From positions 1 through 48,727 of IMG/VR virus record IMGVR_UViG_3300046003_002281: a stretch of DNA of 48,727 nt; one strand, written 5' to 3'. Below, one piece after another: positions 14,530 through 22,141 of the stretch. The stretch's first letter is position 1. Every line of letters begins with the position of its first letter. This stretch comes from a virus. Under the pieces are notes generated by a model. The model was not told where the DNA came from, made no database searches, and saw nothing but the letters and a program-made list of their open reading frames with translations. The position numbers and the translations under genes were made by a program.

Positions 14530-15489
14530 ATGGCTAAGTACGAAGCAGATGATTATGAGTTCCCTGACGAAGCTGGTGGGGATGTAGAATTAGAAATTGA
14601 TGAAATTGATGGTATTGAGATTGAAATTGAAGACGATACCCCTGTAGCTGATAGAAATGCTAGACCCCCATTACCAAAAGAAGTTGTTGATGAACTAGAA
14701 GATGCTGACAGTTCTGACGACTATTCAGGTAAGGTTCAAACTAAGTTTAAACAGTATAAAAAAGCATGGCATGACGAACGTAGGGCTAAAGAAGAGGCTT
14801 ATCGTGAGCAAGAAGAAGCTCTAGCTGTAGCTCAAAAAATACTGGATGAAAACAAACATTTAAAATCTTTACTTGAATCAGGAGAGAAGGAGCTAATAAG
14901 CACTTATCAATCCTCTGCTGAGTTAGAAGTGGAGAAGGCTAAACGTAATTATAAGGAAGCTTATGACTACGGGAATACTGATGCGATCATCGAAGCACAA
15001 GAAGAATTGATGAAAGCAACAAATAAACTTGACAAAGCTCAAAATTTCAGGCCTACTGCACAAAACACCGACACAGGTGCACAGTTATTACAAAAACAGC
15101 AACGTGCTGTACAGCAAGACCCGAAGGCAGCGGAATGGGTAGCCGAAAATCCGTGGTATGTTGACCCAACTAAGAAAGCTATGAGTAGATTCGCTGTAGG
15201 CATACACGAAGACCTCTTAGAAACTTATGGGGAAAAGTTCATCGGAAGTGATGAATACTATAAACGTATCGACCAAGAAGTACAACGCAGATTCCCAGAA
15301 GAATTTAGCGATCAAAACGATGAGCCTAAAGCTCAGCGTACATCAAAACTTAGCACGGTAGTAGCTCCTGCAAAAAGAAGCACCGCCCCTAAAAAGGTGA
15401 CGCTCAGCAAGACACAAGTAGCATTAGCCAAGAAATTTGGATTAACTAATGAACAATACGCCCGTGAACTAACCAAATTAGGAGCCTAA
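14530..15489 (+). CDS. Scaffolding-like protein
   Basis: Encodes 319 residues. The N-terminal ~60 residues are extremely acidic (EIDEIDGIEIEIEDD). The middle is a long charged coiled-coil-like region (KAWHDERRAKEEAYREQEEA, SAELEVEKAKRNYKEAYDYG). The C-terminus is basic (RTSKLSTVVAPAKRSTAPKK) with a final helix, KKFGLTNEQYARELTKLG. An acidic, helical protein with a basic C-terminal helix immediately before the decoration and capsid genes is the usual form of a phage scaffold, which binds the inside of the procapsid through its C-terminus. Sequence identity to a known scaffold was not established. Confidence 0.65.
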   Translation: MAKYEADDYEFPDEAGGDVELEIDEIDGIEIEIEDDTPVADRNARPPLPKEVVDELEDADSSDDYSGKVQTKFKQYKKAWHDERRAKEEAYREQEEALAVAQKILDENKHLKSLLESGEKELISTYQSSAELEVEKAKRNYKEAYDYGNTDAIIEAQEELMKATNKLDKAQNFRPTAQNTDTGAQLLQKQQRAVQQDPKAAEWVAENPWYVDPTKKAMSRFAVGIHEDLLETYGEKFIGSDEYYKRIDQEVQRRFPEEFSDQNDEPKAQRTSKLSTVVAPAKRSTAPKKVTLSKTQVALAKKFGLTNEQYARELTKLGA

Positions 15490-15490
15490 C

Positions 15491-15937
15491 ATGGCCGAAA
15501 ATAGATTGAACAGAGATACCCAAACACGTGACACTTCAGCCCGTCCTAAGCAGTGGGCGCCAGCTGAGCTTCTTCCTGAACCGGATAAGCAACCGGGTTA
15601 CGCGTACAGATGGATTAGAACGTCAACGCTAAATGCGGCTGACCCAAGAAACTTGTCAGCAAAACTGAGAGAAGGTTGGGAGCCTGTTAGTGTTTCGGAA
15701 CAACCAAAAATGCAACTGTTAGTCGATCCCGAAAGTCGTTTTAGAGACAACATAGAGATTGGCGGTTTATTGTTATGTAAGACACCTGTTGAGTTTATTG
15801 AGCAACGTAATGAACACTTTAATAAACAAACTCAGGCGCAAACAGAAGCAGTAGATAATAATTTGATGCGTCAAAGCGATCCAAGAATGCCGTTATTTAA
15901 TGAGCGAAAATCTACAACATCCTTTGGCAGACAATAA
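15491..15937 (+). CDS. Conserved phage head-module protein
   Basis: Encodes 148 residues with PGYAYRWIRTSTLNAADPRN, LSAKLREGWEPVSVSEQ, then LLVDPESRFRDNIEIGGLLL, CKTPVEFIEQRNEHFNKQ and an ending LFNERKSTTSFGRQ. I recall this pattern from aquatic podoviruses, always between scaffold and capsid, without assigned function. It may be a minor head protein. The start is one base past the scaffold stop. Confidence 0.65.
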   Translation: MAENRLNRDTQTRDTSARPKQWAPAELLPEPDKQPGYAYRWIRTSTLNAADPRNLSAKLREGWEPVSVSEQPKMQLLVDPESRFRDNIEIGGLLLCKTPVEFIEQRNEHFNKQTQAQTEAVDNNLMRQSDPRMPLFNERKSTTSFGRQ

Positions 15938-15959
15938 TATTCTCTTTTTGGAGGTTTAA

Positions 15960-16775
15960 ATGGCTTACCCTACTGTAAGTGCACCATATGGCTTAAAACC
16001 CATAAATTTGATTGGAGGTCAGGTTTTTGCTGGCTCCACTCGCAACATCCCTATTCAATATGGCTATAACGTCAACATTGGTTATGGAGACCCAGTTGTA
16101 ATTGCGTCTGGTACTATTATTAGACCTACTATTGCTGCTGCAACTACTGGTAAACAAATCACTGGTATTTTCTTGGGCTGTTCTTATACCAACCCTACTA
16201 CTAAGCAAAAACAATTTGCTCAATACTGGCCTGCTGGTACTTTGGCTGGTGACGCTGTTGCTATTGTTACTGATGACCCAGATACTATCTTTAAAGTTGT
16301 TATGTTATCTGCAGCTGGTGGTACTGTTACTTCTGGTTCACAAGCTTTAGTTGGCTTAAACGTAGCTGGTGCTGATGCTGCTGCTAACGTAAATACAGGT
16401 AACTCTACTGTAGGTGCTGTTACTCCATCTGCAACTCCTAGTACTGGTTTAGTGTACCGTGTTATTGATACTGTTAAAGAAACAGCTATATCTACTGCTG
16501 TTCCAAGCACTTCAACTACATCTGCTACTATTACTGTACCAGCTTTAACTTCTCCATTAGTAATTGGTTCTGAAGTTAACTTTATAGCTGCTAATGGTCA
16601 ATTAGTACAAACTGGTTCATTCTTAACAGCTAACTATGCTGTGGGTGCAACTTCTCTTGTTATGAACGCAGCGTCTGGTGTAACTATCCCAGCTTCTGCT
16701 ACCTTAGTTATTGTCCAATACCCAGAAGTGTTGGTTAAAATTAACTTCGGTATTCATTCATATTACGGCGCTTAA
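15960..16775 (+). CDS. Capsid decoration/head-fibre-like protein
   Basis: Encodes 271 residues, low-charge and rich in Ala, Thr, Val, Gly. MAYPTVSAPYGLKPINLIGG, STRNIPIQYGYNVNIGYGDP, KQITGIFLGCSYTNPTTKQK, FAQYWPAGTLAGDAVAIVTD. This is the pattern of a protein found just upstream of capsid genes in many phages that is thought to decorate the capsid. The strong site GGAGG precedes the ATG, suggesting high expression. Codon use is as biased as in the capsid gene. Confidence 0.7.
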   Translation: MAYPTVSAPYGLKPINLIGGQVFAGSTRNIPIQYGYNVNIGYGDPVVIASGTIIRPTIAAATTGKQITGIFLGCSYTNPTTKQKQFAQYWPAGTLAGDAVAIVTDDPDTIFKVVMLSAAGGTVTSGSQALVGLNVAGADAAANVNTGNSTVGAVTPSATPSTGLVYRVIDTVKETAISTAVPSTSTTSATITVPALTSPLVIGSEVNFIAANGQLVQTGSFLTANYAVGATSLVMNAASGVTIPASATLVIVQYPEVLVKINFGIHSYYGA

Positions 16776-16788
16776 GGAGCAATAATAT

Positions 16789-17697
16789 ATGGCTATTTCA
16801 CGTGCACAACTATTAAAAGAACTATTACCGGGTCTTAACGCTCTGTTTGGTTTGGAATATGCTCGTTACGGCGAAGAACATAAAGAAATTTATGAAACTG
16901 AGTCTTCTGAGCGTTCATTTGAAGAAGAAACAAAACTGTCTGGTTTCTCTGCAGCTCCTGTTAAAAACGAAGGTTCGGCCATCGCTTATGACAATGCTCA
17001 AGAAGCTTGGACTTCACGCTACAACCACGAAACTATTGCTTTAGGCTTCTCATTAACTGAAGAAGCTATTGAAGATAACTTGTATGACTCTTTGTCTGCT
17101 CGTTACACTAAAGGTTTGGCTCGTGCTATGTCTTACACTAAACAAGTTAAAGCAGCTGCTGTATTAAACAACGGCTTCTCTTCTAGCTATGTTGGTGGTG
17201 ACGGCGTATCTTTGTTCTCATCTGCTCACCCATTAGTTTCTGGTGGTACTAACAGTAACATTCCTTCAACTCCTGCTGATTTAAACGAAACTTCTTTGGA
17301 AGCGGCTGTTATTCAAATCGCTGCATGGACTGATGAGCGTGGTCTGTTGATTGCTGCTAAACCTAAAAAGTTGATCGTTCCACCTGCATTGCAATTCGTT
17401 GCAACTCGTTTGTTGGAAACTGAACAACGTGTAGGAACTGCTGACAATGATATCAACGCATTGAAAAACAACGGTTCTATTCCACAAGGTTATGCTATCA
17501 ACCACTTCTTGACTGACAGCAATGCTTGGTTCTTAACTACTGACGTGCCAAATGGTATGAAGCACTTTGTTCGTGCTCCCATTACTAATGACATGAGCGG
17601 TGATTTCGACACCGGAAACGTAAGATACCGTTCAAGAGAGCGTTACAGCTTTGGCTGGAGTGATCCCCTGAGTATGTACGGATCGACCGGCGCTTGA
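16789..17697 (+). CDS. Major capsid protein
   Basis: Encodes 302 residues. After an N-terminal helix (LKELLPGLNALFGLEYARYG) come FEEETKLSGFSAAPVKNEGS, EAWTSRYNHETIALGFSLTE, LARAMSYTKQVKAAAVLNNG, GVSLFSSAHPLVSGG, RLLETEQRVGTADNDINALK, FLTDSNAWFLTTDVPNGMKH and RYRSRERYSFGWSDPLSMYG. This is the familiar order of HK97-fold capsid proteins of the Mu gpT-like type. The strong GGAG site, biased codons, and a terminator just after the stop all fit the most abundant virion protein. The neighbours (decoration upstream, co-chaperonin near) support it. Confidence 0.92.
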   Translation: MAISRAQLLKELLPGLNALFGLEYARYGEEHKEIYETESSERSFEEETKLSGFSAAPVKNEGSAIAYDNAQEAWTSRYNHETIALGFSLTEEAIEDNLYDSLSARYTKGLARAMSYTKQVKAAAVLNNGFSSSYVGGDGVSLFSSAHPLVSGGTNSNIPSTPADLNETSLEAAVIQIAAWTDERGLLIAAKPKKLIVPPALQFVATRLLETEQRVGTADNDINALKNNGSIPQGYAINHFLTDSNAWFLTTDVPNGMKHFVRAPITNDMSGDFDTGNVRYRSRERYSFGWSDPLSMYGSTGA

Positions 17698-17722
17698 TAA
17701 TAAAGGGCTCCAACTAAATTAA

Positions 17723-17746
17723 GGCTCACTTCGGTGGGCCTTTTTT
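17723..17746 (+). terminator. Rho-independent terminator after the capsid gene
   Basis: GGCTCAC (17723-17729), loop TTCG, GTGGGCC (17734-17740) form a 7-bp stem with one G-U pair and a stable tetraloop, followed by six T. It separates capsid transcription from the inserted HNH gene. Confidence 0.9.
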
Positions 17747-17750
17747 ATGT

Positions 17751-17778
17751 TTGCTATTTTTAAAAAAGTATATATAAT
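17751..17778 (+). promoter_or_regulatory. Predicted promoter of the first HNH gene
   Basis: TTGCTA at 17751-17756 and TATAAT at 17773-17778 are separated by 16 bases. They lie five bases after the terminator and 35 bases before the HNH start codon, so this endonuclease gene seems to carry its own promoter. Confidence 0.65.
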
Positions 17779-17812
17779 ATTACCTGTAACGAAACCAAAA
17801 CAGGATAATATC

Positions 17813-18391
17813 ATGTACAGCCAATACCCAACAACCCGTAAAGAAGCTCAAGAAACTAAAGCAACTCACTATTTTACAGGGCTTCCATGTAAACACGGTC
17901 ACATAGCTCTACGTAAAACTAAAGGTACATGTGTTGAGTGTCAAAAAATAGAATGGGAAGAAACTAATGCAAAACGTGCATTATTACCAAAATCAGAAGC
18001 TAGTAAAAAAGCAGGTAAGAAATATTATGAAAATAATAAAGAATTGGTAAAATTAAGAGCCCAAAGTAGAAAACCAGAAGCTATAATGCAGTATAGAAGA
18101 GCTTGGCAAAAAAATAACCCTGAGCTAGTAAAAGCTGATAATAAACACCGTAGAACAAAGCACAAACAAGCCACACCCAAATGGCTCACACAAGAGCATA
18201 AAGCACAAATTAAACAGTTCTACTTAGATGCTATGCTAGTCAGTAAAGTTACTGGAGTGCCCTATGCTGTAGACCATATTGTACCGCTCCGTGGTGAGTT
18301 TGTTAGCGGGCTACATGTACCTTGGAATTTAGCAGTTATAACTCGTGAAGAGAATAGCAAAAAATCAAATAAAATAAACTTGCAAGACTAA
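17813..18391 (+). CDS. Free-standing HNH endonuclease (copy 1)
   Basis: Encodes 192 residues. The ATG at 17813 follows AGGA; an in-frame ATG at 17747 would overlap the terminator and promoter and is rejected. The N-terminus has a zinc-ribbon-like PCKHGHIALRKTKGTCVECQ, then a lysine-rich linker, and the C-terminus carries the HNH core, VDHIVPLRGEFVSGLHVPWN, followed by NSKKSNK. This layout is typical of group-I-type homing endonucleases that nick or cut intron- or gene-free sites. It lies between the capsid terminator and a structured RNA segment. It is one of four related copies, and the most divergent in its HNH region. Confidence 0.85.
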   Translation: MYSQYPTTRKEAQETKATHYFTGLPCKHGHIALRKTKGTCVECQKIEWEETNAKRALLPKSEASKKAGKKYYENNKELVKLRAQSRKPEAIMQYRRAWQKNNPELVKADNKHRRTKHKQATPKWLTQEHKAQIKQFYLDAMLVSKVTGVPYAVDHIVPLRGEFVSGLHVPWNLAVITREENSKKSNKINLQD

Positions 18392-18417
18392 ATAAAGTGG
18401 AGTATAAGTACAACATA

Positions 18418-18476
18418 CCGGGGAATAATCCGGCTTAGTAGACAGCCCCCGCTGACGCATAGAAGACTACTAGGCT
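18418..18476 (+). ncRNA. Structured 5' leader, possible cis-acting RNA
   Basis: Within the 110-base gap after the HNH gene, 18432-18441 pairs with 18467-18476 in a 10-bp stem (two G-U pairs) closing a 25-nt loop. The loop contains its own CAGC-CCCC-GCTG hairpin (18443-18454). The four C of that loop could pair with GGGG at 18420-18423. CCGG at 18418-18421 also repeats at 18430-18433. It ends about 15 bases before the ribosome-binding site of the gene at 18502, so it may be a leader element, but no known riboswitch class is recognised. Confidence 0.45.
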
Positions 18477-18501
18477 TAGACTTTCTATGAAGGAAACTAA
18501 A

Positions 18502-18960
18502 ATGGCATTTACTACATTTTCAGGCCCAGTCCGTACAGGTACTGTTAAAGATACTACTGGCACCGTTCCGGGTTATATTGATAACACAGGTGTTGTTGTT
18601 TTATTACAAGCGGCAGCTCTTCCAGCTACTGCGGGCACTACTACTGTTGCGGTTCTCCCTGCGGGCTCTCAAATCATTGACATACAAGTAGACACAACTA
18701 CTGTATTCAACTCAGCTACTACTCTTGTTATTGGTGACGGTACTACTGCTAACAAATTCGTTACTTCTACTACTATTACAACTGCTGGTCGTGACGATAC
18801 TTCAGCTACTAAACAATGGCTTCAGTTCATAAACATCGGTACTACTGATGTTGCTATCGTAGCTACTACTGCTGGCTCTGCTGTAACTGGCGCTGCATGG
18901 GTTACTGTTACATATGCTCAAAAATCATCTACTGGTGCTGAAGCTCCTATTTCAGCTTAA
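18502..18960 (+). CDS. Putative minor head/decoration protein
   Basis: Encodes 152 residues. The ATG at 18502 follows AAGGA by seven bases and is preferred to the in-frame ATG at 18487. MAFTTFSGPVRTGTVKDTTG begins a Thr/Ala/Val-rich chain with PAGSQIIDIQVDTTTVFNSA and AAWVTVTYAQKSSTGAEAPI. It resembles small beta-structured virion proteins next to capsid genes. Exact role is unknown. Confidence 0.6.
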   Translation: MAFTTFSGPVRTGTVKDTTGTVPGYIDNTGVVVLLQAAALPATAGTTTVAVLPAGSQIIDIQVDTTTVFNSATTLVIGDGTTANKFVTSTTITTAGRDDTSATKQWLQFINIGTTDVAIVATTAGSAVTGAAWVTVTYAQKSSTGAEAPISA

Positions 18961-18968
18961 TAATTAAT

Positions 18969-19003
18969 TTAAGGGGGCCAGAGTTGATCGACCTCGGCCT
19001 TAA
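18969..19003 (+). other. Bulged hairpin after the 18502 gene
   Basis: TTAAGG (18969-18974) pairs with CCTTAA (18998-19003), and inner CC and GAG segments pair with CTC and GG, giving 11 base pairs around bulges. No T run follows, so this is not a classical terminator. It may stabilise mRNA 3' ends or attenuate expression. Confidence 0.45.
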
Positions 19004-19053
19004 ACGATAATGCATAATACAGCCCTTAACTTTTTACATATAGGAGATTAATT

Positions 19054-19371
19054 ATGAGTATGCAAACAGACGTCAAATCGATACACTCCAGTGCTGCAGT
19101 TTCAGGCACGGCTGTATCGTTGGTGCCGGGACGAGTTAGGTTAAAAAGCGTTATTATCGCAGGTGGTGCAGGTGCAGGTACTGCTACTTTTTCTGATGGT
19201 GCAACTCCTGCTAATGCTGCAGTAGGTCTTAGTAAGCTTGTATGTGATACAGGTGCTAATTCAAACGTAACAAATGTGTTAATGCCGGGTGAAGGGATTT
19301 TGTTTGAGAATGGTATTTGGTACACACCTACTACTACAGTGCCGTTAGGTGTTACTGTTGTGTATGGCTAA
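19054..19371 (+). CDS. Hypothetical small virion protein
   Basis: Encodes 105 residues behind a clear AGGAG site. MSMQTDVKSIHSSAAVSGTA, RLKSVIIAGGAGAGTATFSD and GEGILFENGIWYTPTTTVPL form a beta-rich, glycine-rich chain like known short virion or tail-associated proteins. A similar pattern, AGxGAGTxxFxDG, is common in such proteins. Function unknown. Confidence 0.6.
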   Translation: MSMQTDVKSIHSSAAVSGTAVSLVPGRVRLKSVIIAGGAGAGTATFSDGATPANAAVGLSKLVCDTGANSNVTNVLMPGEGILFENGIWYTPTTTVPLGVTVVYG

Positions 19372-19374
19372 GTT

Positions 19375-19632
19375 ATGGAACATCAAAGATCCTCAGACCC
19401 AGCAATACAAACGGTGAGAGAGCTTGCCACCCACAGTGCGGATATACGACATTTGCAGAATGACATGGATAAAATGATTAAAGATATGGATGAGATAAAA
19501 GAAACCATAAAAGAAATCAGTAAAACCTTATCTGAAGCTAAAGGTGGATGGCGTATGTTTATGATGATTGGTGGAGTTGGCGCAACAGTTGGTGCAGCGG
19601 CTTCTTGGTTATTTGACGTAATAAAGAACTAA
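19375..19632 (+). CDS. Holin-like membrane protein (XhlA-type layout)
   Basis: Encodes 85 residues. Residues ~15-55 form a charged coiled coil (DIRHLQNDMDKMIKDMDEIK, ETIKEISKTLSEAKG) and ~60-80 a single transmembrane helix, RMFMMIGGVGATVGAAASWL. This layout matches the XhlA family, a membrane partner of holin/endolysin sets. Holin activity is inferred, not shown. Its distance from the muramidase at 33317 means the lysis genes are split. Confidence 0.55.
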   Translation: MEHQRSSDPAIQTVRELATHSADIRHLQNDMDKMIKDMDEIKETIKEISKTLSEAKGGWRMFMMIGGVGATVGAAASWLFDVIKN

Positions 19633-19636
19633 AATT

Positions 19637-19903
19637 ATGGCTACTAAAAAAGCTCCAAATTTAGCTGTTGGTAGAGGTGAAAAACTCCCGGTCTCTCAAG
19701 GTGCAGGTTTGACCGCAAAAGGTAGAGCCAAATATAATGCAGCTACAGGATCTAATCTTAAAGCCCCACAACCACAAGGGGGGCCAAGAAAGAAATCATT
19801 TTGCGCCAGAATGTCAGGTATGCCGGGACCTATGAAAGATGAGAACGGTAAACCTACACGTAAAGCCGCATCACTAAAAAGGTGGAACTGCGGTGCCAAG
19901 TAA
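19637..19903 (+). CDS. Small basic phage protein of the FCARMSGM type
   Basis: Encodes 88 very basic residues. The C-terminal half, KSFCARMSGMPGPMKDENGK then RKAASLKRWNC, is a highly conserved signature I recall from aquatic phages (DUF6321-like), with two cysteines flanking a basic helix. It probably binds DNA or a partner inside the head, but the role is unknown. Overlaps the next gene by 11 bases. Confidence 0.65.
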   Translation: MATKKAPNLAVGRGEKLPVSQGAGLTAKGRAKYNAATGSNLKAPQPQGGPRKKSFCARMSGMPGPMKDENGKPTRKAASLKRWNCGAK

Positions 19904-20279
19904 ATCAAAAGCTCAAAGAAATCTAATGGCAGCTGCCGCGCATAACCCAGCCTTTGCTAAAAAAGTTGGTATCCCTGCAAAAGTAGCTAAAGAATTTAAT
20001 CAAGCCGACAAAGGCAAAAAATTTAACGAGGGCGGTAAAATGGCTAAAAAACCCGATCTAAAGAAACTGTTTAAAGGTAAAGATACTAAAGGCGAAGAGC
20101 TTAAAGAAGCTAAAGCTATTAAATCTGGTAAAATCACTCCTATGCAATATGCTAAAGGTGAGAAGATGGAAGATACCAAAAAGATGAAAGCTGGCGGCAA
20201 ATGTTATAGAGCTGGCGGATTTGTAAAAGCTGCTGATGGCTGTGCTACTAAAGGTAAAACTAAAGGGAAATTTGTATAA
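19893..20279 (+). CDS. Lysine-rich protein with C-terminal DGCA-GKTKGKFV tag
   Basis: Encodes 128 residues starting at GTG (MPSKSKAQRNLMAAAAHNPA), since no ATG is available and GGTGG precedes it. The N-terminal pattern is known from phage DUF3008-like small proteins. The middle is lysine-rich. The end has CYRAGGFVKAADGCATKGKT followed by KGKFV, a tag repeated in the next gene. High positive charge fits a DNA-associated or internal head protein. One-base overlap with the next start. Confidence 0.65.
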   Translation: MPSKSKAQRNLMAAAAHNPAFAKKVGIPAKVAKEFNQADKGKKFNEGGKMAKKPDLKKLFKGKDTKGEELKEAKAIKSGKITPMQYAKGEKMEDTKKMKAGGKCYRAGGFVKAADGCATKGKTKGKFV

Positions 20280-20773
20280 TGGCTACTAAATATTACAATA
20301 AACCAAGTGATCCAAAGATTAAATGGGAAGATATGCCCACTGTATCTGATGAAGAGAATGATATCCTTGCTGGCGAATCTGTAGCAGCTTCTAAAAAATC
20401 AACACCTAAGTATGATACTAATTTAAGTGATGCAGAACAAGCTAGACGCATAACTAAAGCATTAGTTCCTGCTAAAAAATCAACACCTAAGTATGATACT
20501 AATTTAAGTGATGCAGAACAAGCTAGACGCATAACTAAAGCATTGGTTCCAAATACTGAAGATGCTGATAGACAAAAACGAATTGACGCAAATAGAGACT
20601 ATTTTGCAAAAAAAGGCGCTTTTAAAGATAATGAAGGTATGAAAAAAGGCGGATCTGTTAAAGCTAAAACTAAAACTTCGTGTTATAAATCAGGCGGCTC
20701 TGTTAAGTCTTCAGCTTCATCTAGAGCTGATGGCTGTGCTCAACGTGGTAAAACTCGTGGTCGTTTTGTCTAA
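20279..20773 (+). CDS. Lysine-rich protein with internal 27-residue duplication and shared C-terminal tag
   Basis: Encodes 164 residues. Residues ~38-91 contain two tandem copies of a 27-residue unit beginning KKSTPKYDTNLSDAEQARRI. The C-terminus has CYKSGGSVKSS, then ADGCAQRGKTRGRFV, matching the tag of the preceding protein. It is otherwise low-complexity and basic. Role unknown; likely an accessory virion protein made with its neighbour. Confidence 0.65.
   Translation: MATKYYNKPSDPKIKWEDMPTVSDEENDILAGESVAASKKSTPKYDTNLSDAEQARRITKALVPAKKSTPKYDTNLSDAEQARRITKALVPNTEDADRQKRIDANRDYFAKKGAFKDNEGMKKGGSVKAKTKTSCYKSGGSVKSSASSRADGCAQRGKTRGRFV
20391..20550 (+). repeat. 81-bp in-frame tandem duplication
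   Basis: Copy one starts at 20391 and copy two at 20472. They are identical except for one base (ATTAGTT versus ATTGGTT) before the second copy diverges near 20551. The near-identity suggests a recent event. Confidence 0.9.
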
Positions 20774-20934
20774 TGAAAGCTTCACGGGGTATGGGCGATA
20801 TTAACCCAAGCAAAATGCCTAAAGGTAAAAAGATCATTCGTAAGGATGATCCTAATTCTGTAGATGAGTACAAGAAAGGGGGAGTGATAAAAAGCTTCCC
20901 TCCTCTTACCAAAAACAAAAGAGCTAAAAAATGA
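20773..20934 (+). CDS. 53-residue basic protein of the MKASRGMGDI type
   Basis: Starts in TAATG with the preceding stop and ends in an ATGA overlap with the adaptor gene. MKASRGMGDINPSKMPKGKK is followed by IIRKDDPNSVDEYKKGGVIK. I recall near-identical openings in short proteins of aquatic podoviruses, always near connector genes. Has the KKGGxI motif shared by other virion proteins here. Function unknown. Confidence 0.6.
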   Translation: MKASRGMGDINPSKMPKGKKIIRKDDPNSVDEYKKGGVIKSFPPLTKNKRAKK

Positions 20935-21647
20935 CCACTACTGGAACCGCACTATTTAATCTTGACCTTAGTGAAATTATCGAGGACGCTTTTGAAAGAT
21001 GCGGTTCAGAATTGAGATCGGGCTACGATTTTAAAACAGCCAGACGGTCTCTCAATCTACTGTTGATAGAATGGGCATCAAAAGGTATAAATCTTTGGAC
21101 TGTAGAGCAAGGACAAATTGTTCTTAGCACAGGGGTAGCAACATACACACTGCCTGTTGATACTATTGACCTATTAGACCAAGTTATACGCACAGGTTCA
21201 GGTCAAAATCAATCCGATATAACTATATCAAGAATTTCAGAGTCTACCTATGCGACAATCCCTAATAAGAATGCGTTAGGTAGACCTATCCAAGTTTGGA
21301 TAAATAGACAATCAGGAGCAACAACTCCTACAGGTGTAGCAAGTCCAACTATTAATGTATGGCCTACGCCACAAGCACCAGACTCTCAATATACGTTTGT
21401 ATACTGGCGGTTAAGAAGAATGCAAGATGCTGGCGATGGTGTTAATACACAAGATATACCGTTTAGGTTTTTACCCGCACTTATTGCAGGTTTGGCGTAT
21501 TACTTATCTATGAAACTGCCGGGTGTCGATATACAAAGGGCGCAGGCGTTAAAGATGGTTTACGATGAGCAATTTGATTTGGCAGCGCAAGAGGATCGTG
21601 AAAAAGCGCCGTTAAGAGTTGTACCTAGGATGTCATTTAGCCGATGA
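20931..21647 (+). CDS. Head-tail adaptor-like protein
   Basis: Encodes 238 residues. LSEIIEDAFERCGSELRSGY, FKTARRSLNLLLIEWASKGI, NLWTVEQGQIVLSTGVATYT and RFLPALIAGLAYYLSMKLPG are the features of connector proteins of the P22 gp4/T7 gp11 kind found in podovirus-like phages. An adaptor ring sits under the portal and holds the nozzle. Its stop overlaps the HNH gene start by ATGA, a coupling that probably originally joined it to the gene at 22131. Confidence 0.7.
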   Translation: MTTTGTALFNLDLSEIIEDAFERCGSELRSGYDFKTARRSLNLLLIEWASKGINLWTVEQGQIVLSTGVATYTLPVDTIDLLDQVIRTGSGQNQSDITISRISESTYATIPNKNALGRPIQVWINRQSGATTPTGVASPTINVWPTPQAPDSQYTFVYWRLRRMQDAGDGVNTQDIPFRFLPALIAGLAYYLSMKLPGVDIQRAQALKMVYDEQFDLAAQEDREKAPLRVVPRMSFSR

Positions 21648-22141
21648 CCAGAGAAGAACAATTAAAGTATTATAGAGATTATAATGCAACTAAACGTCCT
21701 AATAGCAGTGAGTACCATAAAGAAAATTATGCTACTAAAAAGGATAAAATACTAGCTCAAAAAAAGCAGTATAATATAGATAATGCTGAAAAAGTTAAAG
21801 CTCAAAAAAGAGCAAACTATTTAAAAAATGTAGTTAAACATTTGGCTACAAAAAAAGAATACAGGGAAAATAACAAAGGTAAAGTAAACGCCCTATCAAA
21901 AATGCGAAAAGTAAATAAAATTAATCGCACTCCAAAATGGACTTCAGAATTAGATGTATGGATGATGAAAGAGATATATGAGTTAGCCACACTACGTACA
22001 AAATTAACAGGTGTAAAATGGCATGTAGATCATATAATCCCTTTGCAGGGTGAACTTGTTAGTGGGTTACATACCCCTTTTAATATGCAAGTCATACCTG
22101 CTATTGAAAATATAAAAAAGGGAAATACATATGAGCTCTAA
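21644..22141 (+). CDS. HNH endonuclease (copy 2), inserted at an ATGA junction
   Basis: Encodes 165 residues. Its N-terminal part is lysine/tyrosine-rich without the zinc-ribbon cysteines of copies 1 and 4. The C-terminus has INRTPKWTSELDVWMMKEIY and the HNH core VKWHVDHIIPLQGELVSGLH, then NIKKGN. The start overlaps the adaptor stop by four bases and the end overlaps the downstream start by 11 bases, so neither neighbour is damaged. The final ~50 residues are almost identical to copy 3. A homing-type element is the natural reading. Confidence 0.85.
   Translation: MTREEQLKYYRDYNATKRPNSSEYHKENYATKKDKILAQKKQYNIDNAEKVKAQKRANYLKNVVKHLATKKEYRENNKGKVNALSKMRKVNKINRTPKWTSELDVWMMKEIYELATLRTKLTGVKWHVDHIIPLQGELVSGLHTPFNMQVIPAIENIKKGNTYEL

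Noticed and set aside
18392-18501. tRNA gene in the structured gap after HNH copy 1
   Set aside because: No cloverleaf, T-loop or anticodon stem can be drawn; only a hairpin with an inner hairpin.
16789-18960. Group I intron around HNH copy 1
   Set aside because: Capsid and following genes are both complete and separate, with a terminator and promoter between them, so no exon is interrupted.
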